A DNA stretch of 64,000 bases from Bacillota bacterium (GCA_013178275.1 JABLWZ010000018.1:28324-92323), one strand, 5' to 3'. Numbered from the stretch's first letter, positions 29,587-38,387 are shown. Numbers and translations: made by a program. Notes: generated from the sequence alone by a model not told the origin.

Positions 29587-29775
29587 CATACTGCGACTCT
29601 CCAGAGCTACCAATCAAGCCTTCTGTCGCTCCAATCATGGGTTGTCCGATTATCTCCACTGTGGCTGACAGTACCGCTCGCGTCAGCTCTCACTCGCTTC
29701 TAGCAGCCCTGGTCTATTATTCCCCCGTGGTGGAGGTCAGCTCGTTCAAGCTTTGAGCAGCTTTTTAACAGCTGT
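29587..29775 (-). repeat. Dispersed repeat R2, copy 2 (long, with internal duplication)
   Basis: The longest copy of the R2 family, lying directly upstream of ftsY. Its gene-proximal half matches 14268-14350 closely; the distal half contains a second, partial repeat of the GAACGAGCTGAC unit. Minus-strand translation gives LSATVEIIGQPMIGATEG, interrupted upstream by stops, so no intact gene exists. The rest of the gap up to 29916 shows only AT-rich DNA with further partial AAGCTT-containing repeats. Confidence 0.6.
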
Positions 29776-29916
29776 CGTTGAAGCTTACAGCACATTTGGT
29801 TTAAGTCAGCGATTAAGCTTTGCAGCACACGCATTATTATATCACAAGCTGGTATCACTTGGGAAAATACCATTAACCCGGCTTCGCCAGCCGGGTTGCG
29901 GATTTACGGCGTATCT

Positions 29917-32025
29917 TCACACACTCACTCCCAGGGAGAGCCGCATTGTCCACTCCCCCCCCGGCTCCAGGGTTACCGGCCAGGACGGTGTCAGTACCGA
30001 TGACTGGTAGGTCTTTTCCCACCCCGACTCGGACTGCGAAACCGTCTGCAGGGGAAACCGCCACAAAGCCGCAGGCCGCTCCCAGCCGAAGGTGACTATC
30101 CCCCCCATCACCTCGTCGGACAGCTTCACCTCCGAGACCCCCACGTCCTCGCCCCGGCTGACAAACGAAGGCTCCGCCGGTTCCTCGCCGTCCAGGTAGT
30201 AGCGGCCCCCCGGCCCGTTATTGGCGGGCATCGACAGGTTGCATTCCACCCCGAACCTGGTGCGGAGCGGCAGAGCGGACAGGTTGGCCAGGCGGTAGGT
30301 CACGCTCACCTGTTTATCCCCGAAGTGGAAGGTCTTCAGGACCCGCACCTCGAAATCCTGGTCGCCCGAGCGGACCTTCCCGTTCCTCTCCAGGACCAGT
30401 TCCGGCCGCTTGTCAGGTTCGATCTGCTGGATGGCGTACTCGCCCAGCACGAAGTCCCCCTGCTCGTCGTAGTCGCTGCGGCTGAATCCCGCCAGGTCCG
30501 CCGAATCCCCGAAGAAGTGCTCGATAAAAGCCCGCCTCGGGTACCAGTCGTAGCACAGTTCTTCCCGCAGGCAGGGGTCCGAGGCGGACTCCCGGTCGTG
30601 GATGGTGCAGATGGACTCGGTGTCGGGCGGGGTCGTCCCCGGCTCGGTCTCACACTCGTGGTAGTGCTCGAAACGACGGGCCAGGGTGTTCAACAGATTC
30701 ACCCGCCAGGGACGGATGCCCCAATCGAAGAGGTGTCCCCCCAGGTGAGGGATGATCCCGCAGGAGTAGACCGGGGTGGAGACCATGACCTCGCTGCTGC
30801 CGTCCCGGTCGTAGTCGAAAAGCCGGCAGCGGAAGCCCTCCCCGTCCCCGATCAGGCTCTCCGCCACCAGCAGCTGATAGTGGATCGCGTGCCGCAGGTG
30901 AGGCAGGTAGAGCCCGCCAAAAACCCCGTGCCAGTAGGCGTCGTTGGTCTGGGCCCGGTAGATGGCCAGCTGGGCCGTGTCCCGCTCCGGGGAGGGCGGT
31001 ATCTTCTTGGCCTCCTGGGTCAGGAACAGCATCTTCTTGTGCATCAGGTTGCTCTCCGGGTACTTCACCAGGAAGTTCTTCCATATGCCGCCGTGCAGGA
31101 ACGGCCGCAGCTCTTCCAGGCTGGCCGAGCGTTCCATCTGCCGGTGGGCCCGTCCCAGTATCACCGCCTTGTCGGCGGGCAGCGACCACTGCCCCATCTC
31201 GAAGTAAGAGGCTGTCGGCAGGTAGACCCTTCCCCGGGGCGGCTCTGAGTCCAGTATCTCGCTAAAGGTCTTGGTATGTATCCAGTCCCGGTGGCTCTCG
31301 ACCGTGGCTAAAAAGTTGTCCAGCCATCCCTGGGTATATACCCAGTCGTAGGTATCGGGCCAGCCGCCGTACTTCTCACCGTCATCGACGACGATCGCGC
31401 AGCGCCCGCCCCCGTCCGAGGCCATCTCCTCCAGGTAGGTGATGGACTTGTCCACCGCCTGGAAGGGGGTCAGGTACCTGAGCCGGGAGTCGATGGGGAA
31501 GATCGCCAGCGCCTGCCCCTCCTCCTCGGTCATGTAGTACCCGTGCAGCTGCTCCGGGCCAAACCCGGTGCAGGTGAAGTGGTAGTCGTCGACCAGTACA
31601 TACTCGATCCCGGCCTGCACCAGCGCCGGCACGATGGACGAGTCCCAGACCCGCTCCGCCAGCCAGATCCCCCGCGGCACCGCGCCCAGTTTCTCCTTCA
31701 GGTAGCGGGTCAGGAGCAGGACCTGCTCCCGGCGGTCGGCCTCGGGGATGACCGCCAGGATCGGTTCGTAGAACCCCCCTCCCAGCATCTCCACCTGTCC
31801 CCGCCGGATCAGCTCCCGAAGCTTCTCCAGCAGGCCCGGGCGGTGAACCTCCAGCCACTCCAGCAGGCCCCCGGTATAGTGGACGGTCATCTTAAAGCCG
31901 GGGTGCTTGTCCAGCACCTCCAGAAAAGGCAGGTAGGATTTTTCCACCAGCTCCTCGAAGACAAAGTCGAAGTTGCCCACCGGCTGGTGACAGTGGATTC
32001 CGAAAAGAAGATCGACCGATTTCAA
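29917..32025 (-). CDS. GH57 glycoside hydrolase, 4-alpha-glucanotransferase/amylase type
   Basis: This 702-residue protein has the GH57 seven-strand barrel at the N-terminus and the two additional beta-rich domains (DUF1925/DUF1926 type) of Thermococcus 4-alpha-glucanotransferase. The nucleophile is E124 in WLAERVWDSS and the acid/base D214 in VVDDGEKYGG, almost the same numbering as the archaeal enzyme. No signal peptide is seen, so it probably works on intracellular glycogen. The start is TTG 32025, placed directly after the stop of the preceding GH57 gene, which suggests coupled translation. Confidence 0.9.
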   Translation of the reverse strand: MKSVDLLFGIHCHQPVGNFDFVFEELVEKSYLPFLEVLDKHPGFKMTVHYTGGLLEWLEVHRPGLLEKLRELIRRGQVEMLGGGFYEPILAVIPEADRREQVLLLTRYLKEKLGAVPRGIWLAERVWDSSIVPALVQAGIEYVLVDDYHFTCTGFGPEQLHGYYMTEEEGQALAIFPIDSRLRYLTPFQAVDKSITYLEEMASDGGGRCAIVVDDGEKYGGWPDTYDWVYTQGWLDNFLATVESHRDWIHTKTFSEILDSEPPRGRVYLPTASYFEMGQWSLPADKAVILGRAHRQMERSASLEELRPFLHGGIWKNFLVKYPESNLMHKKMLFLTQEAKKIPPSPERDTAQLAIYRAQTNDAYWHGVFGGLYLPHLRHAIHYQLLVAESLIGDGEGFRCRLFDYDRDGSSEVMVSTPVYSCGIIPHLGGHLFDWGIRPWRVNLLNTLARRFEHYHECETEPGTTPPDTESICTIHDRESASDPCLREELCYDWYPRRAFIEHFFGDSADLAGFSRSDYDEQGDFVLGEYAIQQIEPDKRPELVLERNGKVRSGDQDFEVRVLKTFHFGDKQVSVTYRLANLSALPLRTRFGVECNLSMPANNGPGGRYYLDGEEPAEPSFVSRGEDVGVSEVKLSDEVMGGIVTFGWERPAALWRFPLQTVSQSESGWEKTYQSSVLTPSWPVTLEPGGEWTMRLSLGVSV

Positions 32026-34215
32026 TTATGTGCACCACCTGTCTGGTTCCGGGGAAACACCGGGCACCCGCACGTTTATGTAGTCATCGCTCGGCCAGCG
32101 CTCCAGTTCCCCTTTCTCGTTCTCCACCACGACACTGAGGTGAAACTCGTCGTTCTCGTTCAGGCCTATCGTATCGAGCGGCACGGCCAGCTCCAGGACC
32201 TCCTCCAGTCCGAAACGCTCGATCGGCCGCCCCGCCTCCCCGTTGGCGGCCTTGACCAGGTAAGCCTGGGGGCCGTAAGCGCCCTTGCTGATCTTTACCT
32301 TGAACCGCTCCCGGTGCTCGATCTCGATCTCGATCAGGGGCTCGTTCCCGTACAGATCGATTAACTCGGGGTGACCGCCCCGCAGCCAGCCGCAGCCCTC
32401 CCCCTGGAGGCGCAGGTAGAGGTTGCCCCGGTCGAAACCGTAGTTTATCTTCTCGACCAGATAGCGGGACCGTGCCATCGCCCCCCCGCCCTTGCGGAAG
32501 GAAAAGGCCCCCGACGATTCCCAGCCGCTTTCATCGGCCCGTCCGTCGATATCAGGATTGATAAGCTCCTTCGGCTGCAGCAGCGAGTACTCCTCCTCCT
32601 GGTCCGATAGCGGCAGCGACAGGCCGGACGGGGGAACCGCCCCGATCGACTCGTGGACATACTTCAGGTGCTGGCGGAAGAGCTTGTCGAACTCGGAGTC
32701 CAGCGCGCTGGAGTGGGTATCCCCAAACCACCAGAACCAGTCGCTCCCCTCCGCGATCATCATCTCCCTCCCGGTCTGCTGCCACGCCCGGCCCTCGGGG
32801 TCGTCCTTCAGGCGCTGCTCCAGGGTCTCCCGGGTGCGGGCCAGGTAATCCCAGGCGTTGTTCTTCACCGGCTGCCCCACCCAGGTCCCAAAATCCGCGT
32901 TTATCCAGGAGCCGGGAAAAACATGGCGGATGCGCTCAACGGCCGGGAAGCGCGACAGGTACTCGGAGAAGGTCGTCATCTCCAGCAGCGGGTGCTCCAC
33001 CAGTCCCCGGTAGACCCCGGTCAGGAAGTCGTATCCCTGGCGGTAGTAATACTCCCAGGCGTTCTCCCCGTCCAGGATGATAGAGATCAGGTTCGGCCTC
33101 CCGACGGGCAGGTCCTGGGCCAGGTTGGAAAGCCGGTGCAGCAGGTCGGCCACCGCGTCGGTCGTGAACCAGCGGTGGTATACGAACCCGATCAGGTCGG
33201 AGACGGCGTGGTCGCGGAAAAAGACAGCCAGCTTGCCCGACCGCCCCTCCCAGAGGTAGGGCTGGTAGAGGAACCCGCGGTCCTCCGGATAACGCCCCTC
33301 CTCCCGCAGGGTCTGGGCCAGTATCTCTTCGTCGGAGGCGGTCCAGGACACCCCCGACCGGGCCATCAGGTCCAGCGCCGCGTCGCTCACCGCCCCCTCC
33401 GACGGCCACATCCCGCGGGGGATGCGCTGGAAAACGTACCGTGAGTAGTCCATCCCCATTTCCACGTGGCGGCGCGCGTCCTCGGGGTACGAAAAGCGGC
33501 GGCTGGGCAGCGGAGCCCCGGGCGACGAGACCCGGGCCTCGCTGGTGTCGCAGAGCAGCGGTAATATAGGATGGAAGTAAGGACTGGTCGATATCTCGAT
33601 CCGGCCCAGGTCGCGCAGTCCCCGGTAGAGCGGTATCACCCGGCGCAGCACCTCCATCTGTTTGGCCACCAGACGCGCCTTGTCCACCGGGGTGTAGCGC
33701 GTGCCCTTGCGCAGCAGGTAGTGGATCTCCTCGTCGTGGTCCTTGATGGTCTGGCCGAACCAGGTCAGGTTGAACCAGACCTGGAGGTCGAGAAAGTCCT
33801 GGTTGGTAAACTCCTTCACCCGCTCCATCACCCGGTTCGGGTCCCCCCGCCGGGACAGCAGTTCCAGGTAGCGGGGGTAGGGGCGGATCATAAACTCCTC
33901 GTGGACGTGAAAGAAGTTGGCCAGGATGAAAGCCTTCTCCTCCCGGCTCAAATCGCTGGGGTCTTTGATGGTGTGTTCCAGGTAGACGTCGGTGGCTCCG
34001 CTCCTGGTGTATTCAATAAGCTGCTCCAGCAGCGACGGGGTAAAATTGAAGGTTACCCGGGTCCCCTCGACCTCCTCTACGATCTTTCCCATATCGTAGT
34101 AGCTCTTGATGCCGTGCAGGCGGACCCAGGGTAGGTGGTAGCGGTTGGCGCCGATCTCCTTGTAGATCGGTTGGTGCATATGCCAGAGAAAGGCAACGTA
34201 CAGTTTTGGGCCCAT
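32026..34215 (-). CDS. GH57 glycoside hydrolase, amylopullulanase-like, with C-terminal beta domain
   Basis: A 729-residue GH57 protein of the second subgroup. FLWHMHQPIY opens the barrel, WPSEGAVSD (near residue 265) holds the nucleophile glutamate and SIILDGENAWEYY (near 400) the acid/base aspartate. The last 200 residues look like the beta-rich carbohydrate-binding domain seen in relatives. No signal peptide is visible. With the following GH57 gene it forms a two-gene operon for alpha-glucan breakdown; no glycogen synthesis genes are in the window. Confidence 0.88.
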   Translation of the reverse strand: MGPKLYVAFLWHMHQPIYKEIGANRYHLPWVRLHGIKSYYDMGKIVEEVEGTRVTFNFTPSLLEQLIEYTRSGATDVYLEHTIKDPSDLSREEKAFILANFFHVHEEFMIRPYPRYLELLSRRGDPNRVMERVKEFTNQDFLDLQVWFNLTWFGQTIKDHDEEIHYLLRKGTRYTPVDKARLVAKQMEVLRRVIPLYRGLRDLGRIEISTSPYFHPILPLLCDTSEARVSSPGAPLPSRRFSYPEDARRHVEMGMDYSRYVFQRIPRGMWPSEGAVSDAALDLMARSGVSWTASDEEILAQTLREEGRYPEDRGFLYQPYLWEGRSGKLAVFFRDHAVSDLIGFVYHRWFTTDAVADLLHRLSNLAQDLPVGRPNLISIILDGENAWEYYYRQGYDFLTGVYRGLVEHPLLEMTTFSEYLSRFPAVERIRHVFPGSWINADFGTWVGQPVKNNAWDYLARTRETLEQRLKDDPEGRAWQQTGREMMIAEGSDWFWWFGDTHSSALDSEFDKLFRQHLKYVHESIGAVPPSGLSLPLSDQEEEYSLLQPKELINPDIDGRADESGWESSGAFSFRKGGGAMARSRYLVEKINYGFDRGNLYLRLQGEGCGWLRGGHPELIDLYGNEPLIEIEIEHRERFKVKISKGAYGPQAYLVKAANGEAGRPIERFGLEEVLELAVPLDTIGLNENDEFHLSVVVENEKGELERWPSDDYINVRVPGVSPEPDRWCT

Positions 34216-34339
34216 CTTCCTAAGATCATCCTTCCTTCTCCCGACGGTCCGCGGACCGCCTCTGGCATGATGGAGTACGTACCTCTATTAGTATCTTCTA
34301 AAAGACTATATGCGATACCTGGCTTGCACAATTCGATCA

Positions 34340-35314
34340 CTATTTCGCCGTTTTCGGAAAAAGCACCTCCCCCGCGACGACCCGGAAGATGCTGCCGTCC
34401 TTTTGGCGCAGCAGCAGGCTCCCGTCCTCCTCCACATCCTCCGCCGTCCCTTCGACCGCCGCCTCGTCGAAGTTCACCTTCACCCAGCGCCCCAGGGTGT
34501 GGGACATCGCCCTCCACTCGTCCAGCAGGTTGGCGAACCCGTCCTTTACCCATTCGTCGTAGCACTTCTCCAGCTCCTCCAGGCAGCGCTGCAGGACCTC
34601 CAGCCGGGAAACCGGGCTCTTCAATTCCGACTGCAGGGAGGTCGCCGGGTACCGATAGCGCGACGGTATCTGGATCTCGTGATTGATGTTGATGCCGATC
34701 CCGATCACCAGGTGATGGATGCTGTCCATGTCCGAACTCATCTCGGTGAGTATCCCCACCACCTTGCCCTCGTTCAACAGGATGTCGTTAGGCCACTTGA
34801 TCCTTACCTCCAGCCCGGTGCTCCGCTTTATCCCGCGGGCCACGGCCACCGCGGCCATTAGGGTCGCCCGGGGGGCGTACCGCGGAGCGAAGCTCGGCCG
34901 GAGTATCACCGTAAAATAGACCCCCGAGTAAGGCGGCGACTCCCACTGCCGGCCCTGCCTTCCCTTCCCCCGGGACTGGTGCTCGGCCACCACGATGGTG
35001 CCCTCCCTGGCCCCCTCGCGGGCCAGTTTCTTGGCGACCTCGTTGGTCGAGTCGGTCTCCTCCAGGTAGACCACCTCGCGGCCCATCCACCCGGTATTAA
35101 GCCCCCGGGCGATCTCCGCCGGCAGCAGCCGGTCGGGACGCAGCCGGAGGCGGTAGCCCTGCCGCGGCTGGGCGTCGATATCGTACCCCAGCTCCCGCAG
35201 AGACCGCACCTGCTTCCATACCGCCGTCCGCGAAACCCCCAGCTCCTGGCTGATATCCTCCCCGGAGACATACCCCTCTTTAGCCGCCAGCAGGTCCAGT
35301 AGATTCTTCTTCAT
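34340..35314 (-). CDS. birA: Bifunctional biotin-protein ligase/biotin operon repressor
   Basis: This 324-residue protein has an N-terminal winged helix (SGEDISQELGVSRTAVWKQV, about residues 17-36), a central ligase domain with the biotin-loop SRGKGRQGRQWES, KWPNDILLNEGKVVGIL, and a C-terminal SH3-like domain. It biotinylates carboxylase carrier proteins and should repress biotin genes. The minus-strand TATAAT at 35373-35378 is a likely -10 box about 60 bp upstream of ATG 35314. No biotin gene is in the window. Confidence 0.94.
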   Translation of the reverse strand: MKKNLLDLLAAKEGYVSGEDISQELGVSRTAVWKQVRSLRELGYDIDAQPRQGYRLRLRPDRLLPAEIARGLNTGWMGREVVYLEETDSTNEVAKKLAREGAREGTIVVAEHQSRGKGRQGRQWESPPYSGVYFTVILRPSFAPRYAPRATLMAAVAVARGIKRSTGLEVRIKWPNDILLNEGKVVGILTEMSSDMDSIHHLVIGIGININHEIQIPSRYRYPATSLQSELKSPVSRLEVLQRCLEELEKCYDEWVKDGFANLLDEWRAMSHTLGRWVKVNFDEAAVEGTAEDVEEDGSLLLRQKDGSIFRVVAGEVLFPKTAK

Positions 35315-35448
35315 ATCACACCTCGGTCAATCCTATCAAAAGTCTTCCAGAAGTCCCTTATTCTGAGTATAAATTATAGCATATCTATCAGGAATAAAAA
35401 AAACTGGGTGCCGCCAACCCCTTTGCTGATAGTCTTCTTCTGACGCAT

Positions 35449-35715
35449 CAGCATTCAATCGACCCTAAAAAGTGGCCATACTCTGCGGGGGCAGGAGCCC
35501 GTTATGGTGCGCAGCGTCTTACTGCCCTGTGAAGGCTGAAAGGCAAAGGGGCGAGCGACAGGAGGTCGCGAGAAAGCAAAGGGCATGGACGCGCGTTTTG
35601 CTTTTCCCAGACCCCTTATGCCGAGGCCGAACAGTTGGCAGTAAAGATGCGGGAATATGGAGCGACAGGTCACCGCAGAGTATGGCCCAGCCCTAATCGG
35701 ATTGAATGCGGCCTT
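35449..35715 (+). ncRNA. Structured RNA candidate R1, copy A
   Basis: GCATTCAATC (35451-35460) pairs with GATTGAATGC (35700-35709), closing the element. Inside are a 15-bp helix (35474-35488 with 35673-35687), an 8-bp helix (35519-35526 with 35637-35644), an internal helix (35542-35551 with 35612-35622), a hairpin with stem GCGAC/GTCGC and loop AGGAG, a second hairpin GGGC-AGGA-GCCC, and a stem AAAGCAAA/TTTGCTTT (35573-35604). Copy B at 48 kb has the same helices made with different bases. The strand is not certain; plus is chosen because a T-run hairpin follows. No ORF or HNH nuclease gene is attached. Family unknown; a HEARO-like RNA is only a guess. Confidence 0.7.
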
Positions 35716-35729
35716 ACTTCCCCCCAATT

Positions 35730-35757
35730 AAAAAAAGCCGCACTAAGCAGCCTTTTT
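35730..35757. terminator. Terminator of spoVS, possibly bidirectional
   Basis: An imperfect A-rich/T-rich hairpin (AAAAAAGCCGC...GCAGCCTTTTT) lies 30 bp after the spoVS stop. The T-run on the minus strand is long (seven), and TTTTT on the plus strand could end the R1 RNA. Confidence 0.6.
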
Positions 35758-35788
35758 CATAAGATAAATAATAATTCCGATCGGTTTA

Positions 35789-36049
35789 TTACCGAGGCTC
35801 AACGATAAACTTGATCGCCGTTCTCTCCTCGCCGTCGATGGCTATCTCCACGAAAGCGGGAACCGCTACCAGATCTACACCGTTGGGAGCCACAAAACCC
35901 CGGGTGATGGCGATCGCCTTGATGGCCTGGTTCACCGCGCCGGCGCCTACCGCCTGGATCTCGGCCCGTCCTTTCTCCCTGAGGACGGCCGTAAGCGCAC
36001 CAGCTACCGACTTGGGGTTGGAGTGAGCAGAAACTTTTAATACTTCCAC
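35789..36049 (-). CDS. spoVS: Stage V sporulation protein S
   Basis: This 86-residue protein is almost identical in layout to Bacillus SpoVS (EVLKVSAHSNPKSVAGAL at the N-terminus, VNQAIKAIAITRGFVAPNG in the middle, DGEERTAIKFIVEPR at the end). It has an Alba-like fold and is needed for later sporulation stages and spore coat formation. A longer frame from 36073 exists, but AAAGGAGG lies inside it, six bases before GTG 36049, and the 86-residue length equals the family length, so GTG is the start. A promoter-like TGTCGA-17-TATAAT lies upstream. Confidence 0.95.
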   Translation of the reverse strand: MEVLKVSAHSNPKSVAGALTAVLREKGRAEIQAVGAGAVNQAIKAIAITRGFVAPNGVDLVAVPAFVEIAIDGEERTAIKFIVEPR

Positions 36050-36107
36050 TATGCAGCCTCCTTTAACCTTCATCTATAAGCTAACCGTTTAACAGCAGTC
36101 CAAATGA

Positions 36108-36137
36108 TATTATAGTGTGAGGTTAAGGTATTCGACA
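36108..36137 (-). promoter_or_regulatory. Probable promoter of spoVS
   Basis: The minus strand reads TGTCGA, 17 bases, TATAAT, about 60 bp upstream of the spoVS start. The sigma factor is not certain; the Bacillus gene uses sigma-H. In the rest of the gap between spoVS and rnc I see nothing I can assign. Confidence 0.45.
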
Positions 36138-36337
36138 GTCTGGATAATATTTCCTGCCATGTTTAAGGGAAAAGCCAGAATATTTTGTTTTGACCTGCAC
36201 CTTTTGCTGATGTTAACGTCCCGATAATAGTTCAACTATATTGTTTTATTAGGGGTTTGGGATTTTTTTCGGATTCGGAAAAAAGGCGACTCCACCGCCG
36301 CCAAATCCCTGGCGACAGCCGGGTCCTCGAGGAAGGG

Positions 36338-37063
36338 TTAGCTGTGAAAGGAAACAAGACCGGGTTGGCTATCGATCTTTTCTATCGCCAGGCGGGCCGC
36401 CTTCTGCTCCGCCTCTTTTTTGGAACCGCCCTCGCCGCGCCCCAGTTCGCGTCCGCTGAAATAGACCCCGACCAGGAACTGCTTGCAGTGGTCCGGCCCG
36501 TGTTCCTGAAGCACCCGGTAGCTGACCCCCTGCCCGGTCTGGCGCTGTATCATCTCCTGCAGCCTGGTCTTATAATCCACCCGTCGGCCGCTGTCGCTGT
36601 CCAGCGCAAACTGGAGGTACCCGATCACCCTCTCGTAGACCTCTTCCCAGCCCAGTGACAGGTAGATCGCCCCCACCACGGCCTCGAATGCGTCCGCCAG
36701 CAGAGAGGCTCGCTCCCGGCCCCCGCCCTGCTCCTCGCCCCGGCCGAGCTGCAGGTAGCGTCCCAGCTCCAGCCGGCGGGCGGCCTCCACCAGGGAGGCG
36801 GCGCAGACCACCAGGGCCCTCTGGCGGGTCAGCTCGCCCTCAGGGTAGTCGGGGTAGGCGCGGTATAGGTAATCCCCCACCACCATGCCCAGGACCGCGT
36901 CGCCCAGGAACTCCAGCCTCTGGTTGCTCTCCAGGCCCTCCGCCGGGTTCTCGTTCGCGTACGAGGTATGGGTCAGGGCGGTATTGAGCAGGTCGATCGA
37001 AACCTCCGTCGCCCCCAGGCGCTCGGCCAGCTCTTCCAGTTGTCCCTTCCGACCTTCTTTCAT
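36338..37063 (-). CDS. rnc: Ribonuclease III
   Basis: This 241-residue protein has the RNase III signature NQRLEFLGDAVLGMV (about residues 45-59), the second acidic cluster LADAFEAVVGAIYL (about 121-134) and a C-terminal double-stranded RNA binding domain (DYKTRLQEMIQ through KKEAEQKAARLA). It processes rRNA and other structured RNAs. ATG 37063 directly follows the acpP stop with no gap, which suggests translational coupling. In relatives smc and ftsY follow rnc; here spoVS and birA do. Confidence 0.95.
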   Translation of the reverse strand: MKEGRKGQLEELAERLGATEVSIDLLNTALTHTSYANENPAEGLESNQRLEFLGDAVLGMVVGDYLYRAYPDYPEGELTRQRALVVCAASLVEAARRLELGRYLQLGRGEEQGGGRERASLLADAFEAVVGAIYLSLGWEEVYERVIGYLQFALDSDSGRRVDYKTRLQEMIQRQTGQGVSYRVLQEHGPDHCKQFLVGVYFSGRELGRGEGGSKKEAEQKAARLAIEKIDSQPGLVSFHS

Positions 37064-37297
37064 CTACTTGGTCAGTTCCCGGATCACGTCCACGATCTCC
37101 TGCAGGGATTTGACGTTCTCGATCTTTTCGTCCGGAATCTCGATGTCGAACTCTTCCTCCAGCGCCATCACGATCTCGACCACATCCAGCGAATCGGCCT
37201 CGATCTGCTCAAAAGTGGTCTCCGGGAGCAGTTTCTCCAGGTCCATCTCCAGGTGCCGGGAGACCACCGCCCGCACCTTTTCAAACAAGGCATCCAC
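37064..37297 (-). CDS. acpP: Acyl carrier protein
   Basis: The 77-residue acidic helical protein carries the phosphopantetheine site serine in EADSLDVVE (S36) and the FDIEIPDEKIENV helix typical of AcpP. It carries growing acyl chains for fatty acid synthesis and acyl-phosphate formation by PlsX. Start GTG 37297 has a weak AGGGAT site. It lies between plsX and rnc. Confidence 0.96.
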   Translation of the reverse strand: MDALFEKVRAVVSRHLEMDLEKLLPETTFEQIEADSLDVVEIVMALEEEFDIEIPDEKIENVKSLQEIVDVIRELTK

Positions 37298-37320
37298 TAT
37301 CGATCCCTACTTTCGTCCTT

Positions 37321-38361
37321 TTATTCCTCCGCCGGTTCAGCGGTTTCGTCCTCGGGTAAAGAAACCCGGAGCTTCCCGATCAGGTCGTTATCCACGCTCT
37401 CCATCGCCACCCGGACCGCGTGCCGGATCGCCCGGGCGCGCGAGCTTCCGTGGCAGATGATGCTTATCCCCTTGACCCCGAGCAGCGGGGCTCCACCGAC
37501 CTCCGAGTAGTCCAGCCGGTCCTTCAGGGCTTTAAACCCGGGTTTGGCCAGCAGCGCCCCGAGCTTGGTCCGAAGAGACGACATCAACTCCTCCCGGATC
37601 ATCTCGATCAGGGCCTTGGCGATGCCCTCGGTCAGCTTCAAGGCCACGTTGCCGACAAAGCCGTCGCAGACCACCACGTCGGCTCCCCCGGTCAGGACCT
37701 CGCGCCCCTCGATATTCCCGGTAAAGTTAAGCTTCGCCGTTTTAAGCAGCTGATAGGTCTGTTTGGTAAGCTCGTTGCCCTTGGCTTCCTCCTCGCCCAC
37801 GTTCAGCAGCGCCACCCGCGGGTTCTCTATCCCCAGCAGGTTCGCGGCGTAGATGCTGCCCATGTAGGCGTACTGCTCCAGGTGTTTCGGGCGGCTGTCC
37901 ACATTGGCCCCCGAGTCCAGCATGACCAGGTTTCCCTTCAAGCCCGGCAGGACCGTCGCGATGGCCGGGCGTTCCACCCCGGGGAGCCTCCCCAGGATCA
38001 GGACCGCGGCCGCCATCTGGGCCCCGGTGCTTCCCGCGGACACGATGGCCTGCGCCTTACCCTCGCGCACCAGCCGGGTGGCCACCGCGATAGAGGCGTT
38101 CTTCTTCCGCCGGAGCGCCATCACCGGTTCCTCGTCCATCCCGATCACCTGGTCGGCGGGTACGATCTCCAGCTGTTCCTTGAATCGGTCGGGCCCGACC
38201 CCCGCTTCCCGCAGCGCCTTTTCCAGCTCACCCCGGATGGCCTCCTCGGGTCCCACCAGCAGCACCTTGACCGGGTAGTTCGCCACGGCCTCCACCGCCC
38301 CCCGGACTATCTCGCCCGGGGCGTGGTCCCCGCCCATCGCGTCCAGAGACACTACTACCAT
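37321..38361 (-). CDS. plsX: Phosphate acyltransferase PlsX
   Basis: This 346-residue protein makes acyl-phosphate from acyl-ACP and phosphate, the first step of phospholipid synthesis in Gram-positive bacteria. MVVVSLDAMGGDHAPGEIVR is the typical N-terminus, with VSAGSTGAQMAAAV and GGAPLLGVKGISIICHGSS further on. ATG 38361 has GGGAGG before it and is preferred to ATG 38376. The usual fabH, fabD, fabG and fabF genes between plsX and acpP are absent. Confidence 0.95.
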   Translation of the reverse strand: MVVVSLDAMGGDHAPGEIVRGAVEAVANYPVKVLLVGPEEAIRGELEKALREAGVGPDRFKEQLEIVPADQVIGMDEEPVMALRRKKNASIAVATRLVREGKAQAIVSAGSTGAQMAAAVLILGRLPGVERPAIATVLPGLKGNLVMLDSGANVDSRPKHLEQYAYMGSIYAANLLGIENPRVALLNVGEEEAKGNELTKQTYQLLKTAKLNFTGNIEGREVLTGGADVVVCDGFVGNVALKLTEGIAKALIEMIREELMSSLRTKLGALLAKPGFKALKDRLDYSEVGGAPLLGVKGISIICHGSSRARAIRHAVRVAMESVDNDLIGKLRVSLPEDETAEPAEE

Positions 38362-38387
38362 AGAATCCTCCCGCAAGCATGCACATA

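Noticed and set aside
29587..29775. R2 as part of an extended N-terminus of FtsY
   Set aside because: The upstream frame of ftsY begins only at the edge of the repeat, and GTG 29559 with its own ribosome site gives the family N-terminus.
35472..35696. Small plus-strand frame in R1 copy A, similar to one in copy B (...GGRSPLWC...ASYCP...)
   Set aside because: The similarity follows from the conserved RNA blocks; changes between the copies preserve base pairing rather than codons, and there is no ribosome site.
36257..36337. Possible riboswitch-like sequence downstream of rnc (GGCGACTCC... CTGGCGACAGCCGGGTCC)
   Set aside because: It shares a few bases with the cyclic-di-GMP-I riboswitch core but lacks the conserved pairing, and no gene lies downstream on that strand.
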